This document shows, in pieces, positions 1-6,566 of a DNA stretch of 8,052 nt (its first letter is position 1; the number at the start of each line of letters is the position of its first letter). The notes beneath the pieces were generated by a model. The model had not been told where the DNA came from. It saw nothing but the letters and a program-made list of their open reading frames with translations, and did no database searches. This DNA is from Ghiorsea sp. GTDB taxonomy: Bacteria; Pseudomonadota; Zetaproteobacteria; Mariprofundales; Mariprofundaceae. The stretch spans positions 1 through 8,052 of the forward strand of contig JALUWH010000235.1 of NCBI GenBank assembly GCA_027019685.1, given 5' to 3'. A program made the position numbers and the translations under genes.

Positions 1-615
1 ACCTGGCATTTGAATCACTAAAGGTGATACATGACCCAACTTCTGCCAAACAGCTACTGCTGTGGCACAAGCCCCAGAGCCACACGCCAATGTTTCACCT
101 GTGCCCCGCTCAATAATGCGGATATTTGCATGCTTTTCATCATAATCACTGATGATTTCCACATTACGCTCAGGGCAAACTTGCGCATGCTTAAAATAAA
201 CACGGTGTGGGTTGCCAATCAGTACATCCGTATAATCTTCTGCCACGTCTTCAATATCAGCATTACCCATCACTACAGCAATACCTTTATCCGTTCGTTT
301 TGCTGTAACAATTCTATCTGACAAAGCAATGGAGACTTCACCTTGATTCAACTGTTTCATCAATAAATCACCAACACAACGCAAACCATTACCGCAATTG
401 GCAGCCTGTGAGCCATCTGCATTATAAATGAGCATCAAAGCATCCGCGGTATCGTGAGGTTGTAACACCAACAATTGGTCGCAACCAATGCCTAAGTGTC
501 TATGACATATCTTTGTAATAAATGCTTGTGTCAATTCAGGCAAAGTATCAACCATACCATTTAAGATAACGAAATCGTTACCTTGTGCCTGCATTTTCAC
601 AAAGGGTAGTGTCAT
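1..615 (-). CDS. dapF: Diaminopimelate epimerase, N-terminal 205 residues (partial at left edge)
   Basis: DapF converts LL-diaminopimelate to meso-diaminopimelate in the cytoplasm, feeding lysine and peptidoglycan synthesis. The reading frame stays open from the ATG at 615 to the window edge, so the C-terminus is missing. Visible family motifs are the N-terminal KMQAQGNDFV (7-16), GIGCDQ (42-47), YNADGSQAANCGNG (64-77) with catalytic Cys74, GNPH (134-137), and ERGTGETLACGSGAC (169-183) with the second catalytic Cys178. The two cysteines are only 104 residues apart, against 144 in the Haemophilus enzyme (Cys73/Cys217). The middle of the protein is therefore shortened by about 40 residues without loss of frame or motifs. 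The start lies 7 nt after the queF stop and has no strong ribosome site, which suggests translational coupling. Function is well supported; activity of the compact form is inferred. Confidence 0.95.
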   Translation of the reverse strand, partial: MTLPFVKMQAQGNDFVILNGMVDTLPELTQAFITKICHRHLGIGCDQLLVLQPHDTADALMLIYNADGSQAANCGNGLRCVGDLLMKQLNQGEVSIALSDRIVTAKRTDKGIAVVMGNADIEDVAEDYTDVLIGNPHRVYFKHAQVCPERNVEIISDYDEKHANIRIIERGTGETLACGSGACATAVAVWQKLGHVSPLVIQMPG

Positions 616-622
616 AGAATCA

Positions 623-1018
623 TCAAGCTTTGCTATGCTCAACTTCCACCGTGGTATACACACCACCGCGCACATTAAAAATAGCTGTCACCTTCAACCA
701 ACGCGGATTCATTGCCGCAATCAAATTCGATGCAATCATATTGGTTACTTTTTCATGAAAATGACCTTCATCTCTAAAGCTCCAATAATAAAGTTTGAGT
801 GATTTTAACTCCACGCACAATTCATCAGGCACATAATCCAACTTGATTTCAGCAAAGTCCGGTTGCCCCGTTTTCGGGCAAAGGCAGGTAAATTCAGCCG
901 AATCGATTTTAATATGATAATCGCGTTCTGGATTTGGGTTTTCAAATACTTCCAGTGTTTTGCTTGCTTCAGCAGTGGGTTTATCGCCCAATTGGGTTAA
1001 TGTACTTGTTGTTGTCAT
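623..1018 (-). CDS. queF: NADPH-dependent 7-cyano-7-deazaguanine reductase (QueF, short type)
   Basis: QueF reduces the nitrile preQ0 to the amine preQ1 with NADPH, in the cytoplasmic pathway to queuosine at position 34 of tRNA-Asp, -Asn, -His and -Tyr. The 131-residue protein is the short single-domain type, like Bacillus YkvM. It has the TCLCPKTGQPDFA block (44-56), where Cys47 should form the thioimide and Asp54 is the partner acid. The QueF signature ELKSLKLYYWSFR follows (70-82), then HFHE (86-89) with the substrate-binding Glu89, and a C-terminal RGG (117-119). The ATG is 6 nt downstream of the dapE stop. A GAGG lies 11 nt before the start, inside the dapE end. The gene is almost certainly cotranscribed with dapE and dapF. 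There is no room for its own preQ1 riboswitch. Confidence 0.96.
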   Translation of the reverse strand: MTTTSTLTQLGDKPTAEASKTLEVFENPNPERDYHIKIDSAEFTCLCPKTGQPDFAEIKLDYVPDELCVELKSLKLYYWSFRDEGHFHEKVTNMIASNLIAAMNPRWLKVTAIFNVRGGVYTTVEVEHSKA

Positions 1019-1024
1019 CTTGGA

Positions 1025-2167
1025 TTATGCCTCAAATGTTGTGATAATTTTTGTGTAAATTTCGGTGAGTGTATCCAGCTCATGGATAGCCACTTGTTCA
1101 TTGACTTGATGGATAGTGCTATTGGTGAGACCTAGCTCTGCAACGGGTACACCTGCTGCAGCCAAGAAACGACCATCCGATGTGCCACCACCCGTATCAC
1201 GGTTGGTTGTGATACCTGTAGTCGATTCAATCGCAGCACATACCATATCTAAAAACTTACCATCTGGTGTAGAAAATGCATTGGCTTCATGCCTAAAATC
1301 AAACGATACATCCGCACCATCACAAGCTTGTGTGATTCGTGCCTTAATTTCATCAAAACTATTACTTGGGTTATACCGAATATCCAAAAATGCTTCTGCA
1401 CTACCTGGAATCACATTGCTTGCCCCAGTTCCCGCATTCAAATTGGTAATTTGACATGTGGTTGCTGGAAAACCATCCACCGCTTCCCCCCAATCAATGG
1501 CGGCAACCTTGGCTAGTGGTTGCACCGCTTGATGAATCGCATTATCCGCATCATCAGGGTATGCCGAATGCCCTTGTTTGCCGTTAAATGTCATGGCAAC
1601 TTGAACCACACCACGCCGACCACGGCGAATGGTATCACCCACTTGCTTATCGCTTGATGGTTCACCCACAATCACCGCATCGGGCAATTTATCTTGCGCT
1701 TGCAAGTACTCCACGATACGAACAGTACCATCGATTGAATCACCCTCTTCATCAGATGTAATCAATATTTGCATGGTAGGCAAAGGCTCAAATGTTGCAC
1801 ACAACTGCATCACAGCCGCCATCCAGCAAGCAATACCACCTTTCATATCTTGCGCACCACGACCATGCAATACACCATCTTTCACCACAGCATCAAATGG
1901 TGGGAAATCCCATGCTTCTACAGGGCCTGTGGGCACCACATCAGTATGCCCAGCAAATGCCAACACACCTGAAAGCTCGCCTTCACGGGTATAAATAGAA
2001 TTGGTGATACCATTACTATTCACTTCTGTGCGCACAAAGCCTAACGGTGCCAAGCTTTTACCAATATAATCTTGGCAACCCGCATCTTCAGGCGTGGGTG
2101 ACTCTCGCTTCATTAATTTGATGGCTAAATTCAAAGCACACGATATTTTATCTTGTTCTACACGCAT
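1025..2167 (-). CDS. dapE: Succinyl-diaminopimelate desuccinylase
   Basis: DapE is a di-zinc M20 peptidase-family enzyme that hydrolyses N-succinyl-LL-diaminopimelate to succinate and LL-diaminopimelate, the substrate of DapF encoded two genes downstream. The 380 residues match the usual length (about 375). Metal and catalytic residues are all present: His74 and Asp76 in FAGHTDVVPTG, Asp107 in GRGAQDMKGG, Glu140 and Glu141 in TSDEEGD, Glu169 in VGEPSS, and His353 in NSTIHQVNE. The RRGRRG stretch (181-186), HSAYPDDADNAIH (200-212) of the dimerisation domain and TGGGTSDGRF (325-334) are also typical of DapE rather than of ArgE or other M20 members. The ATG at 2167 is preceded by AGGG with a 10-nt spacer. 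The succinylase branch of the DAP pathway is therefore implied; the other dap genes are not in this window. Confidence 0.97.
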   Translation of the reverse strand: MRVEQDKISCALNLAIKLMKRESPTPEDAGCQDYIGKSLAPLGFVRTEVNSNGITNSIYTREGELSGVLAFAGHTDVVPTGPVEAWDFPPFDAVVKDGVLHGRGAQDMKGGIACWMAAVMQLCATFEPLPTMQILITSDEEGDSIDGTVRIVEYLQAQDKLPDAVIVGEPSSDKQVGDTIRRGRRGVVQVAMTFNGKQGHSAYPDDADNAIHQAVQPLAKVAAIDWGEAVDGFPATTCQITNLNAGTGASNVIPGSAEAFLDIRYNPSNSFDEIKARITQACDGADVSFDFRHEANAFSTPDGKFLDMVCAAIESTTGITTNRDTGGGTSDGRFLAAAGVPVAELGLTNSTIHQVNEQVAIHELDTLTEIYTKIITTFEA

Positions 2168-2211
2168 TCGTTTATAGCCCTATCATGCACTTGCCTGAAC
2201 ATGCACTTCAT
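2158..2211 (-). other. Possible 17-codon leader ORF overlapping the dapE start
   Basis: An ATG one base after the zinc-ribbon gene stop begins MKCMFRQVHDRAINECV and ends at a TAG inside the dapE start region, in a different frame. AAAGG lies 8 nt before it, within the end of the upstream gene. It could carry ribosomes to the dapE start (translational coupling), but so short a frame may occur by chance. Confidence 0.2.
2184..2208. repeat. Short direct repeat in the gap before dapE
   Basis: CATGCACTT occurs at 2184-2192 and again at 2200-2208, a perfect 9-base direct repeat with a 16-base period. It occupies much of the 45-nt gap between the zinc-ribbon gene and dapE. It may be a binding site or chance; nothing else supports a role. 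Confidence 0.35.
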
Positions 2212-2212
2212 C

Positions 2213-3076
2213 TTAATAACCTTTCTTAAATTCTGTTTTATGACATTTCGGGCATGGTGGAATACGCCCTGTTTTTTTAAAATGCATTTCATAACCACAA
2301 GCTTTACATTCCAAACGCCCTGCACTGGTAATTTCACCTGATTTACACGTCAACGCATGATCAGCTTTATCGGCAAACTTGGACAATGCGACACCAGTTA
2401 CATGCATCAGCTTAGACATGGATGCCAACGCACCTGCACCCAACCGTGAAGGGTTTAATTTTTCTTTGGCAACCCTTGAAAAATCATCGCCAACCAAGGT
2501 TCTAATCTTTTCGCCCTGCTCACGCGCTTTTTCCATAGCAACATGCGCAAATTCAGAGGTTTTTTCTGCACTGGCATCAAAAACATCATGCAAAGTATCC
2601 GTAAACTCATCATGATGAGACTCTGCCTTATCATTCTCCAGCGTATTAATCACTGCCGCATAATATTCGATTGAAGGTACTAACCCATCCATACGCACCA
2701 CAATATCTTCAGGTGGCTGCGCTGTGAGCACAGAAAACAGCGCTTCATGCAATGTTTGTGCAGCATCATCCCAGCCCAAGTGTTGAAACAAAACAATACC
2801 TGAACACATCACAGAACCTGTATGACCCTGTGCCCGCTCAACATCAAAACCTAATATTTCTGAATCTGTAGTTGTATCAGGGGTACAAACCAACCAGTTG
2901 ATATGACGTTGATCGGCATATGTATGACGCACCACAGCATCAAACATTTCTCGCACAGCTTCGCCAGCATGGCTTTCTTCATGTTGAAAAAAATAAACTT
3001 CAGGATAATCCGTGTTTTGCAAAACATCTTGTTCATTCACGTCAGTATCTTCCCCAGCCTGTGTATGTTCATTCAT
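2213..3076 (-). CDS. Uncharacterised 287-residue protein with C-terminal YbeL-type zinc ribbon
   Basis: The exact function is unknown. The C-terminal 45 residues form a zinc ribbon with Cys257-x2-Cys260 and Cys275-x2-Cys278. The preceding GEI...GRLEC and the 14-residue gap between the two knuckles reproduce the spacing of Escherichia coli YbeL (DUF1451 family, from memory). The rest does not resemble YbeL clearly. Residues 25-150 look like a folded alpha/beta domain that I cannot name. Residues 155-240 are helix-prone and charged, with many Ala, Lys and Glu, ending in an Ala/Gly/Met-rich stretch (212-232) that is too polar to be a sure membrane helix. No signal peptide is visible, so a cytoplasmic location is likely. 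AAAGGGG stands 9 nt before the ATG. It lies between the lipoprotein gene and dapE in the presumed aspS operon. The coding call is strong; the role is open. Confidence 0.85.
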   Translation of the reverse strand: MNEHTQAGEDTDVNEQDVLQNTDYPEVYFFQHEESHAGEAVREMFDAVVRHTYADQRHINWLVCTPDTTTDSEILGFDVERAQGHTGSVMCSGIVLFQHLGWDDAAQTLHEALFSVLTAQPPEDIVVRMDGLVPSIEYYAAVINTLENDKAESHHDEFTDTLHDVFDASAEKTSEFAHVAMEKAREQGEKIRTLVGDDFSRVAKEKLNPSRLGAGALASMSKLMHVTGVALSKFADKADHALTCKSGEITSAGRLECKACGYEMHFKKTGRIPPCPKCHKTEFKKGY

Positions 3077-3115
3077 GATGTTTTGCCCCTTTACAACACA
3101 GCATCAAAGCAAGGT

Positions 3116-3436
3116 TCACTTTAGTTTTGCAGCCAACCGTGCCTGACGTTTGGCTTCTCTTGCCTTTCGTTTAGCTAAATCATAACGCTTCTCATCCAAA
3201 GCTTGTGTTGCTTCAAGCAAAGATTGCTCTGCACTTTGGTAGTACTGATAAGACTTATGCTGCTGCGCTTTTTCATCCACATACAACACACGAACTGACT
3301 GTACAGCCGCTCGTGCTTCTGCCATGGCTTGTACAGGTGGTTTGCTGGCACAAGATGCCAACACCAGTAGAAAACAAGAAATCATCAGACCACGTATCAT
3401 AAGCCCTAGAGTTCTATGTTTATGCTGCGCTGTCAA
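3116..3436 (-). CDS. Small DUF4398-like lipoprotein, TTG start
   Basis: This is a predicted 106-residue lipoprotein. The N-terminus has a basic region (HKHR, Arg15), a hydrophobic stretch (16-28) and a lipobox LASC with Cys29 as the lipidated residue, so the mature protein should be anchored in the outer or inner membrane and face the periplasm. The mature part reads AEARAAVQSVRVLY, then SAEQSLLEATQALDEKRYDLAKRKAREAKRQARLAAK (given here in shorthand), an all-helical Ala/Glu/Lys repeat pattern typical of the DUF4398 family. I chose the TTG at 3436 because AAAGGA sits 7 nt before it and overlaps the aspS stop. ATG codons at 3400 and 3385 are possible but have badly placed ribosome sites. The gap from aspS is 11 nt, so the gene is likely coupled to it. 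Partner and role are unknown. Confidence 0.82.
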   Translation of the reverse strand: MTAQHKHRTLGLMIRGLMISCFLLVLASCASKPPVQAMAEARAAVQSVRVLYVDEKAQQHKSYQYYQSAEQSLLEATQALDEKRYDLAKRKAREAKRQARLAAKLK

Positions 3437-3447
3437 TACGTTATCCT

Positions 3448-5241
3448 TTATGATTCTGTATCAATTTGGGTACGACGTTTACGTAAACCCAGCTCTTTCC
3501 ACTGCATATCACCCACTTCTGATGGTGATTCAGCCATAGGGTCGGCTGCTTTTTGTGTTTTCGGGAAGGCAATCACATCACGAATAGACTCCGCACCCAC
3601 CATGAGTGACAACACACGGTCTAAACCAAATGCCAAACCACCATGTGGTGGTGCACCATATTCCAAAGCTTTAAGCAAGAAACCAAATTTATCACTCGCT
3701 TCTTCATCGGAAATACCCAAGGCTTTAAGCACTCGCGCTTGCACGTCTGTTTTATGAATACGAATCGAACCACCGCCGATTTCTGTACCATTCCAAACCA
3801 AATCGTAGGCTTGTGAACGCATTTCAAGCGGTGCGCTCTCTAATTTATCCAAGTCTTCATCGTAAGGTGCGGTAAAGGGATGATGAAGTGCTTGCAGGCG
3901 TTTGTTTTCGCTATCCCATTCAAACATAGGGAAATCAACCACCCAAACAAAGTTGTTGGTTTTTTCATCAAATAAACCAAGATCTTTACCCAATTCCACG
4001 CGCAAATAACCCAGCGCATTGTTTACCACTTCTTTGGTGTCTGCACCAAAGAATAACAGGTCGCCATTTTCAGCTTGCGTGCGTTCCAACAATGCTTTGA
4101 GCACATCTTCGGATAAGTTTTTCACAATCGGTGATTGCAAACCATTCGGAATATCATCTTTATCATTCACTTTGATATATGCCAAACCACGTGCACCATA
4201 AATCGAGACAAACTTGGTGTAGTTATCAATTTTCTTGCGGCTTAATTTATCATTGCCACCCGGCACACGAATCACTTTTACCAAACCACCATTGTTGGCA
4301 GGGCCAGAGAACACTTTAAAATCAACAGACTTCATCAAGTCAGTCACATCAATATGCTCCAAACCGAACCTAACATCAGGGCGGTCTAAACCATATTTAT
4401 CCATAGCATCCGCATAGGTCATGCGTGGGAATGGTGCTTGCAACTTCTCACCCATGCCTGCTTCAAACATAGCACAAATCAAACCTTCAGCTTTTTCCAT
4501 CACATCATCTTGATTCACAAAGGACATTTCTAAATCAATTTGGGTAAATTCAGGCTGGCGATCTGCCCTTAAATCTTCATCACGGAAACAACGCGCCACT
4601 TGATAATATCTATCCATGCCCGCCACCATCAACAGTTGTTTAAACAACTGCGGGCTTTGCGGCAAGGCATAAAATGAACCGGGATACACACGCGAAGGCA
4701 CAAGATAATCACGTGCACCTTCGGGTGTAGATTTGTTTAAAATTGGTGTTTCCACATCCAAGAAATCTTGAGAGTCTAAATAATTACGTGCTGCATGCGT
4801 CACTTTATGACGTAAAATAAGGTTGCGTTGCATTTTCGGGCGACGCAAATCCAAATAACGGTATTCCAAGCGATGTTGTTCACCAGCATTGCAGTCATCA
4901 TCAATCGAAAATGGTGGTGTTTCAGCGCGATTAAGCACAACCATTTTAGAAATTTTTATTTCAACTTCACCTGTCGCCAATTTACTGTTAATGACCGCAT
5001 CATCACGCGCAATCACCTCACCAAACACTTCAATCACATCTTGTTGGCGCATAGAGTGCCCAAGTTTATGCATATCTGGGGTATCAGGGTGAGCAACGAC
5101 TTGTACCAAACCTGAGCGGTCACGCACATCTAAGAAAATCACACCACCGTGGTCACGGTTGGTTTCAACCCAACCTGAAAGTTTTACTTGTTGTCCCAAA
5201 TGAGACTTGCGAAAATCGCCACAATATGTGCGCGTCACCAT
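3448..5241 (-). CDS. aspS: Aspartyl-tRNA synthetase, probably non-discriminating (AspRS/Asx-RS)
   Basis: This class IIb synthetase joins aspartate to tRNA-Asp in the cytoplasm. With 597 residues it is the bacterial type with a GAD insertion. The OB-fold anticodon domain occupies about 1-105, motif 1 is FLDVETPILNKSTPEGARDY (160-179), QSPQLFKQLL (195-204) binds substrate, motif 2 is RCFRDEDLRADRQPEFTQ (217-234), the GAD domain is about 290-420, and motif 3 is GLAFGLDR (535-542). IRDVIAFPKT closes the core (553-562). The ATG at 5241 has GGAG 8-9 nt upstream and gives the usual MVTRTYCG start; an in-frame ATG at 5262 lacks a ribosome site. His31 and Ala82 replace the Leu and Lys of the discriminating E. 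coli enzyme, as in the Pseudomonas non-discriminating type (His31 and a small residue). It may therefore also charge tRNA-Asn; this is inferred. Confidence 0.97.
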   Translation of the reverse strand: MVTRTYCGDFRKSHLGQQVKLSGWVETNRDHGGVIFLDVRDRSGLVQVVAHPDTPDMHKLGHSMRQQDVIEVFGEVIARDDAVINSKLATGEVEIKISKMVVLNRAETPPFSIDDDCNAGEQHRLEYRYLDLRRPKMQRNLILRHKVTHAARNYLDSQDFLDVETPILNKSTPEGARDYLVPSRVYPGSFYALPQSPQLFKQLLMVAGMDRYYQVARCFRDEDLRADRQPEFTQIDLEMSFVNQDDVMEKAEGLICAMFEAGMGEKLQAPFPRMTYADAMDKYGLDRPDVRFGLEHIDVTDLMKSVDFKVFSGPANNGGLVKVIRVPGGNDKLSRKKIDNYTKFVSIYGARGLAYIKVNDKDDIPNGLQSPIVKNLSEDVLKALLERTQAENGDLLFFGADTKEVVNNALGYLRVELGKDLGLFDEKTNNFVWVVDFPMFEWDSENKRLQALHHPFTAPYDEDLDKLESAPLEMRSQAYDLVWNGTEIGGGSIRIHKTDVQARVLKALGISDEEASDKFGFLLKALEYGAPPHGGLAFGLDRVLSLMVGAESIRDVIAFPKTQKAADPMAESPSEVGDMQWKELGLRKRRTQIDTES

Positions 5242-5350
5242 GATGTTCACTCCAAATGCCAATAGCTTTAATTAATATTGCACCGCAACCTAACAATGCC
5301 TTGCCTGACTGCAAGCTGACTTTTAAGTATTCTCTGACTAGGCTGTGCCC
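5242..5350. promoter_or_regulatory. Divergent intergenic region between aspS and rnd
   Basis: This 109-nt gap separates two genes pointing outward, so it must hold the promoter of the aspS operon and probably that of rnd. For rnd, TTGCCT (5301-5306) lies 17 nt before TAAGTA (5324-5329), a weak match to sigma-70 sites. For aspS, the AT-rich block around 5266-5279 contains the palindrome TTAATTAA (5268-5275) and a TATTAA on the minus strand as a possible -10, but no good -35 stands at the right distance. The ribosome site GGAG of aspS is at the left end. The location is certain by gene order; the individual boxes are guesses. Confidence 0.45.
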
Positions 5351-6556
5351 ATGACTGATTCTTCAACTTACCAATTCATTGATACACCCCAAGCACTGAT
5401 TCCTGCTTGTGAGGTGTTAAAACAAGCCAAAGTCTTATGCGTGGACACCGAATTTCACCGTGAAAAGACCTATTATCCCCAATTTGCCCTGCTGCAAATC
5501 GGCTGTCATGATGGCGTTTATATTATCGACCCTGTTGCCATCAAGGATTTAAAACCCCTTTGGGACATCATTATTGACCCCAACATCCTCAAAGTTTTCC
5601 ACGCAGGTCGCCAAGATTTAGAAATTATACTGGAACATGCAGGCGCATTACCACTGCCCATGTTTGACACTCAAGTGGCTGCTGCACTATTGGGTTACGG
5701 TCAACAAGTGGGTTTTGGCAACTTGGTGCAACGCATTACCAAAAAGGCTTTGGCTAAAGGCGAGTCATTCAGCGATTGGTTGCGCCGCCCTTTAACCAGC
5801 CAACAAATGAAATATGCGGCTGATGATGTCATTTATTTGATGCCCATTTACCAAGCACTCAAAGAAGAACTGCAAGCTAAAAAACGCAGCACATGGCTGG
5901 ATGAAGAACAAGCTACACTTACCAGCCCAGACACATATCACATTGATAAGAATGAAGTTTTTTGGCGAGTTAAAGGTGTGAACAAACTTAAACCCAAGCA
6001 TTTGGCGATTTTAAGAGAGCTTGCAATATGGCGTGAAGAGCAAGCACAAAAGAAAGATATACCACGCCGTCGTTTGATTGCCGATGAACCTTTGATTGAA
6101 ATTGCCAAACGGGACACTTTAAATATTGATGTTATGAAACGTATGCGCGGTCTCAATGAAGGTATCATTCGCCGTTTTGGTGAAACATGGTTAGAGCTTT
6201 GGCAAAAAGGTATGGATTGCCCCGAAGAAGATAGACCCAAACTTTCATCGCGCAAAAGCAACACCTCAGGCACAGATTTGCGCCTAGAATTGCTCGACAC
6301 CTTGCTTCGCCTTAAAGCTGATGAAGCCAGTATTTCATCGACAATTCTTGCCAACAAATCTGAGCTTTCTGCCCTCGCTTCTTGGGGCAACAAGCCACAT
6401 GGCAACCCACCAGAATTACCGTGTTTACAAGGCTGGCGCGCTGAGTTGGTGGGCAATGCTTTGTTGCAGCTATTACGCGGTGAAATTTGTTTGCGGCTTA
6501 ACCCCAACACAGGTTTACCTGTGATTGATAATTATAAAGAAAATACCACAGCATAG
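5351..6556 (+). CDS. rnd: Ribonuclease D
   Basis: RNase D is a 3'-5' exoribonuclease that trims tRNA precursors and other small RNAs. The DEDDy catalytic set is complete: Asp32 and Glu34 in CVDTEFHRE, Asp89 in FHAGRQDLE, and Tyr155 and Asp159 in YAADDVIYL. An HRDC nucleic-acid binding domain follows at about 203-283 (FWRVKGVNKL through RRFGETWLELW). A second HRDC-like region spans about 308-378 and contains GWRAELVGNALLQLL, matching the C-terminal part of the E. coli enzyme. The 401 residues are slightly longer than E. coli RNase D (375), the excess lying in a linker near 285-307 and a short tail. I use the ATG at 5351 because AGG stands 8 nt before it; a GTG two codons upstream lies too close to that site. 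The next gene begins 10 nt after the stop, so they are probably one transcript. Confidence 0.96.
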   Translation: MTDSSTYQFIDTPQALIPACEVLKQAKVLCVDTEFHREKTYYPQFALLQIGCHDGVYIIDPVAIKDLKPLWDIIIDPNILKVFHAGRQDLEIILEHAGALPLPMFDTQVAAALLGYGQQVGFGNLVQRITKKALAKGESFSDWLRRPLTSQQMKYAADDVIYLMPIYQALKEELQAKKRSTWLDEEQATLTSPDTYHIDKNEVFWRVKGVNKLKPKHLAILRELAIWREEQAQKKDIPRRRLIADEPLIEIAKRDTLNIDVMKRMRGLNEGIIRRFGETWLELWQKGMDCPEEDRPKLSSRKSNTSGTDLRLELLDTLLRLKADEASISSTILANKSELSALASWGNKPHGNPPELPCLQGWRAELVGNALLQLLRGEICLRLNPNTGLPVIDNYKENTTA

Positions 6557-6566
6557 AGGTCATCAA

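Noticed and set aside
623..1024. A preQ1 riboswitch in front of queF
   Set aside because: Only 6 nt separate dapE and queF, so there is no leader to hold one; queF is read from the upstream operon.
1629..1994. A 121-codon open frame on the plus strand inside dapE
   Set aside because: Complement of the conserved DapE metal-site region; no independent start signal or family motif.
5242..5262. Longer aspS start at the ATG at 5262
   Set aside because: It has no ribosome site, adds seven residues not typical of AspRS, and overlaps the clear GGAG that serves the ATG at 5241.
5300..5315. Hairpin CTTGC-6 nt-GCAAG as a terminator
   Set aside because: Only 5 base pairs, no T run, and it lies between divergent genes where no transcript needs to end.
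5345..5350. GTG start for rnd two codons upstream
   Set aside because: The AGG site is only 2 nt before it; the ATG at 5351 is spaced properly.
5938..6510. A 190-codon open frame on the minus strand inside rnd
   Set aside because: It is antisense to the catalytic-free second half of rnd, has low-complexity Ser/Arg-rich content and no family resemblance; rnd explains the DNA.
6525..6566. TTG start for the 214-residue gene inside rnd
   Set aside because: No ribosome site and it overlaps rnd; the ATG at 6567 has GAGG at 7 nt.
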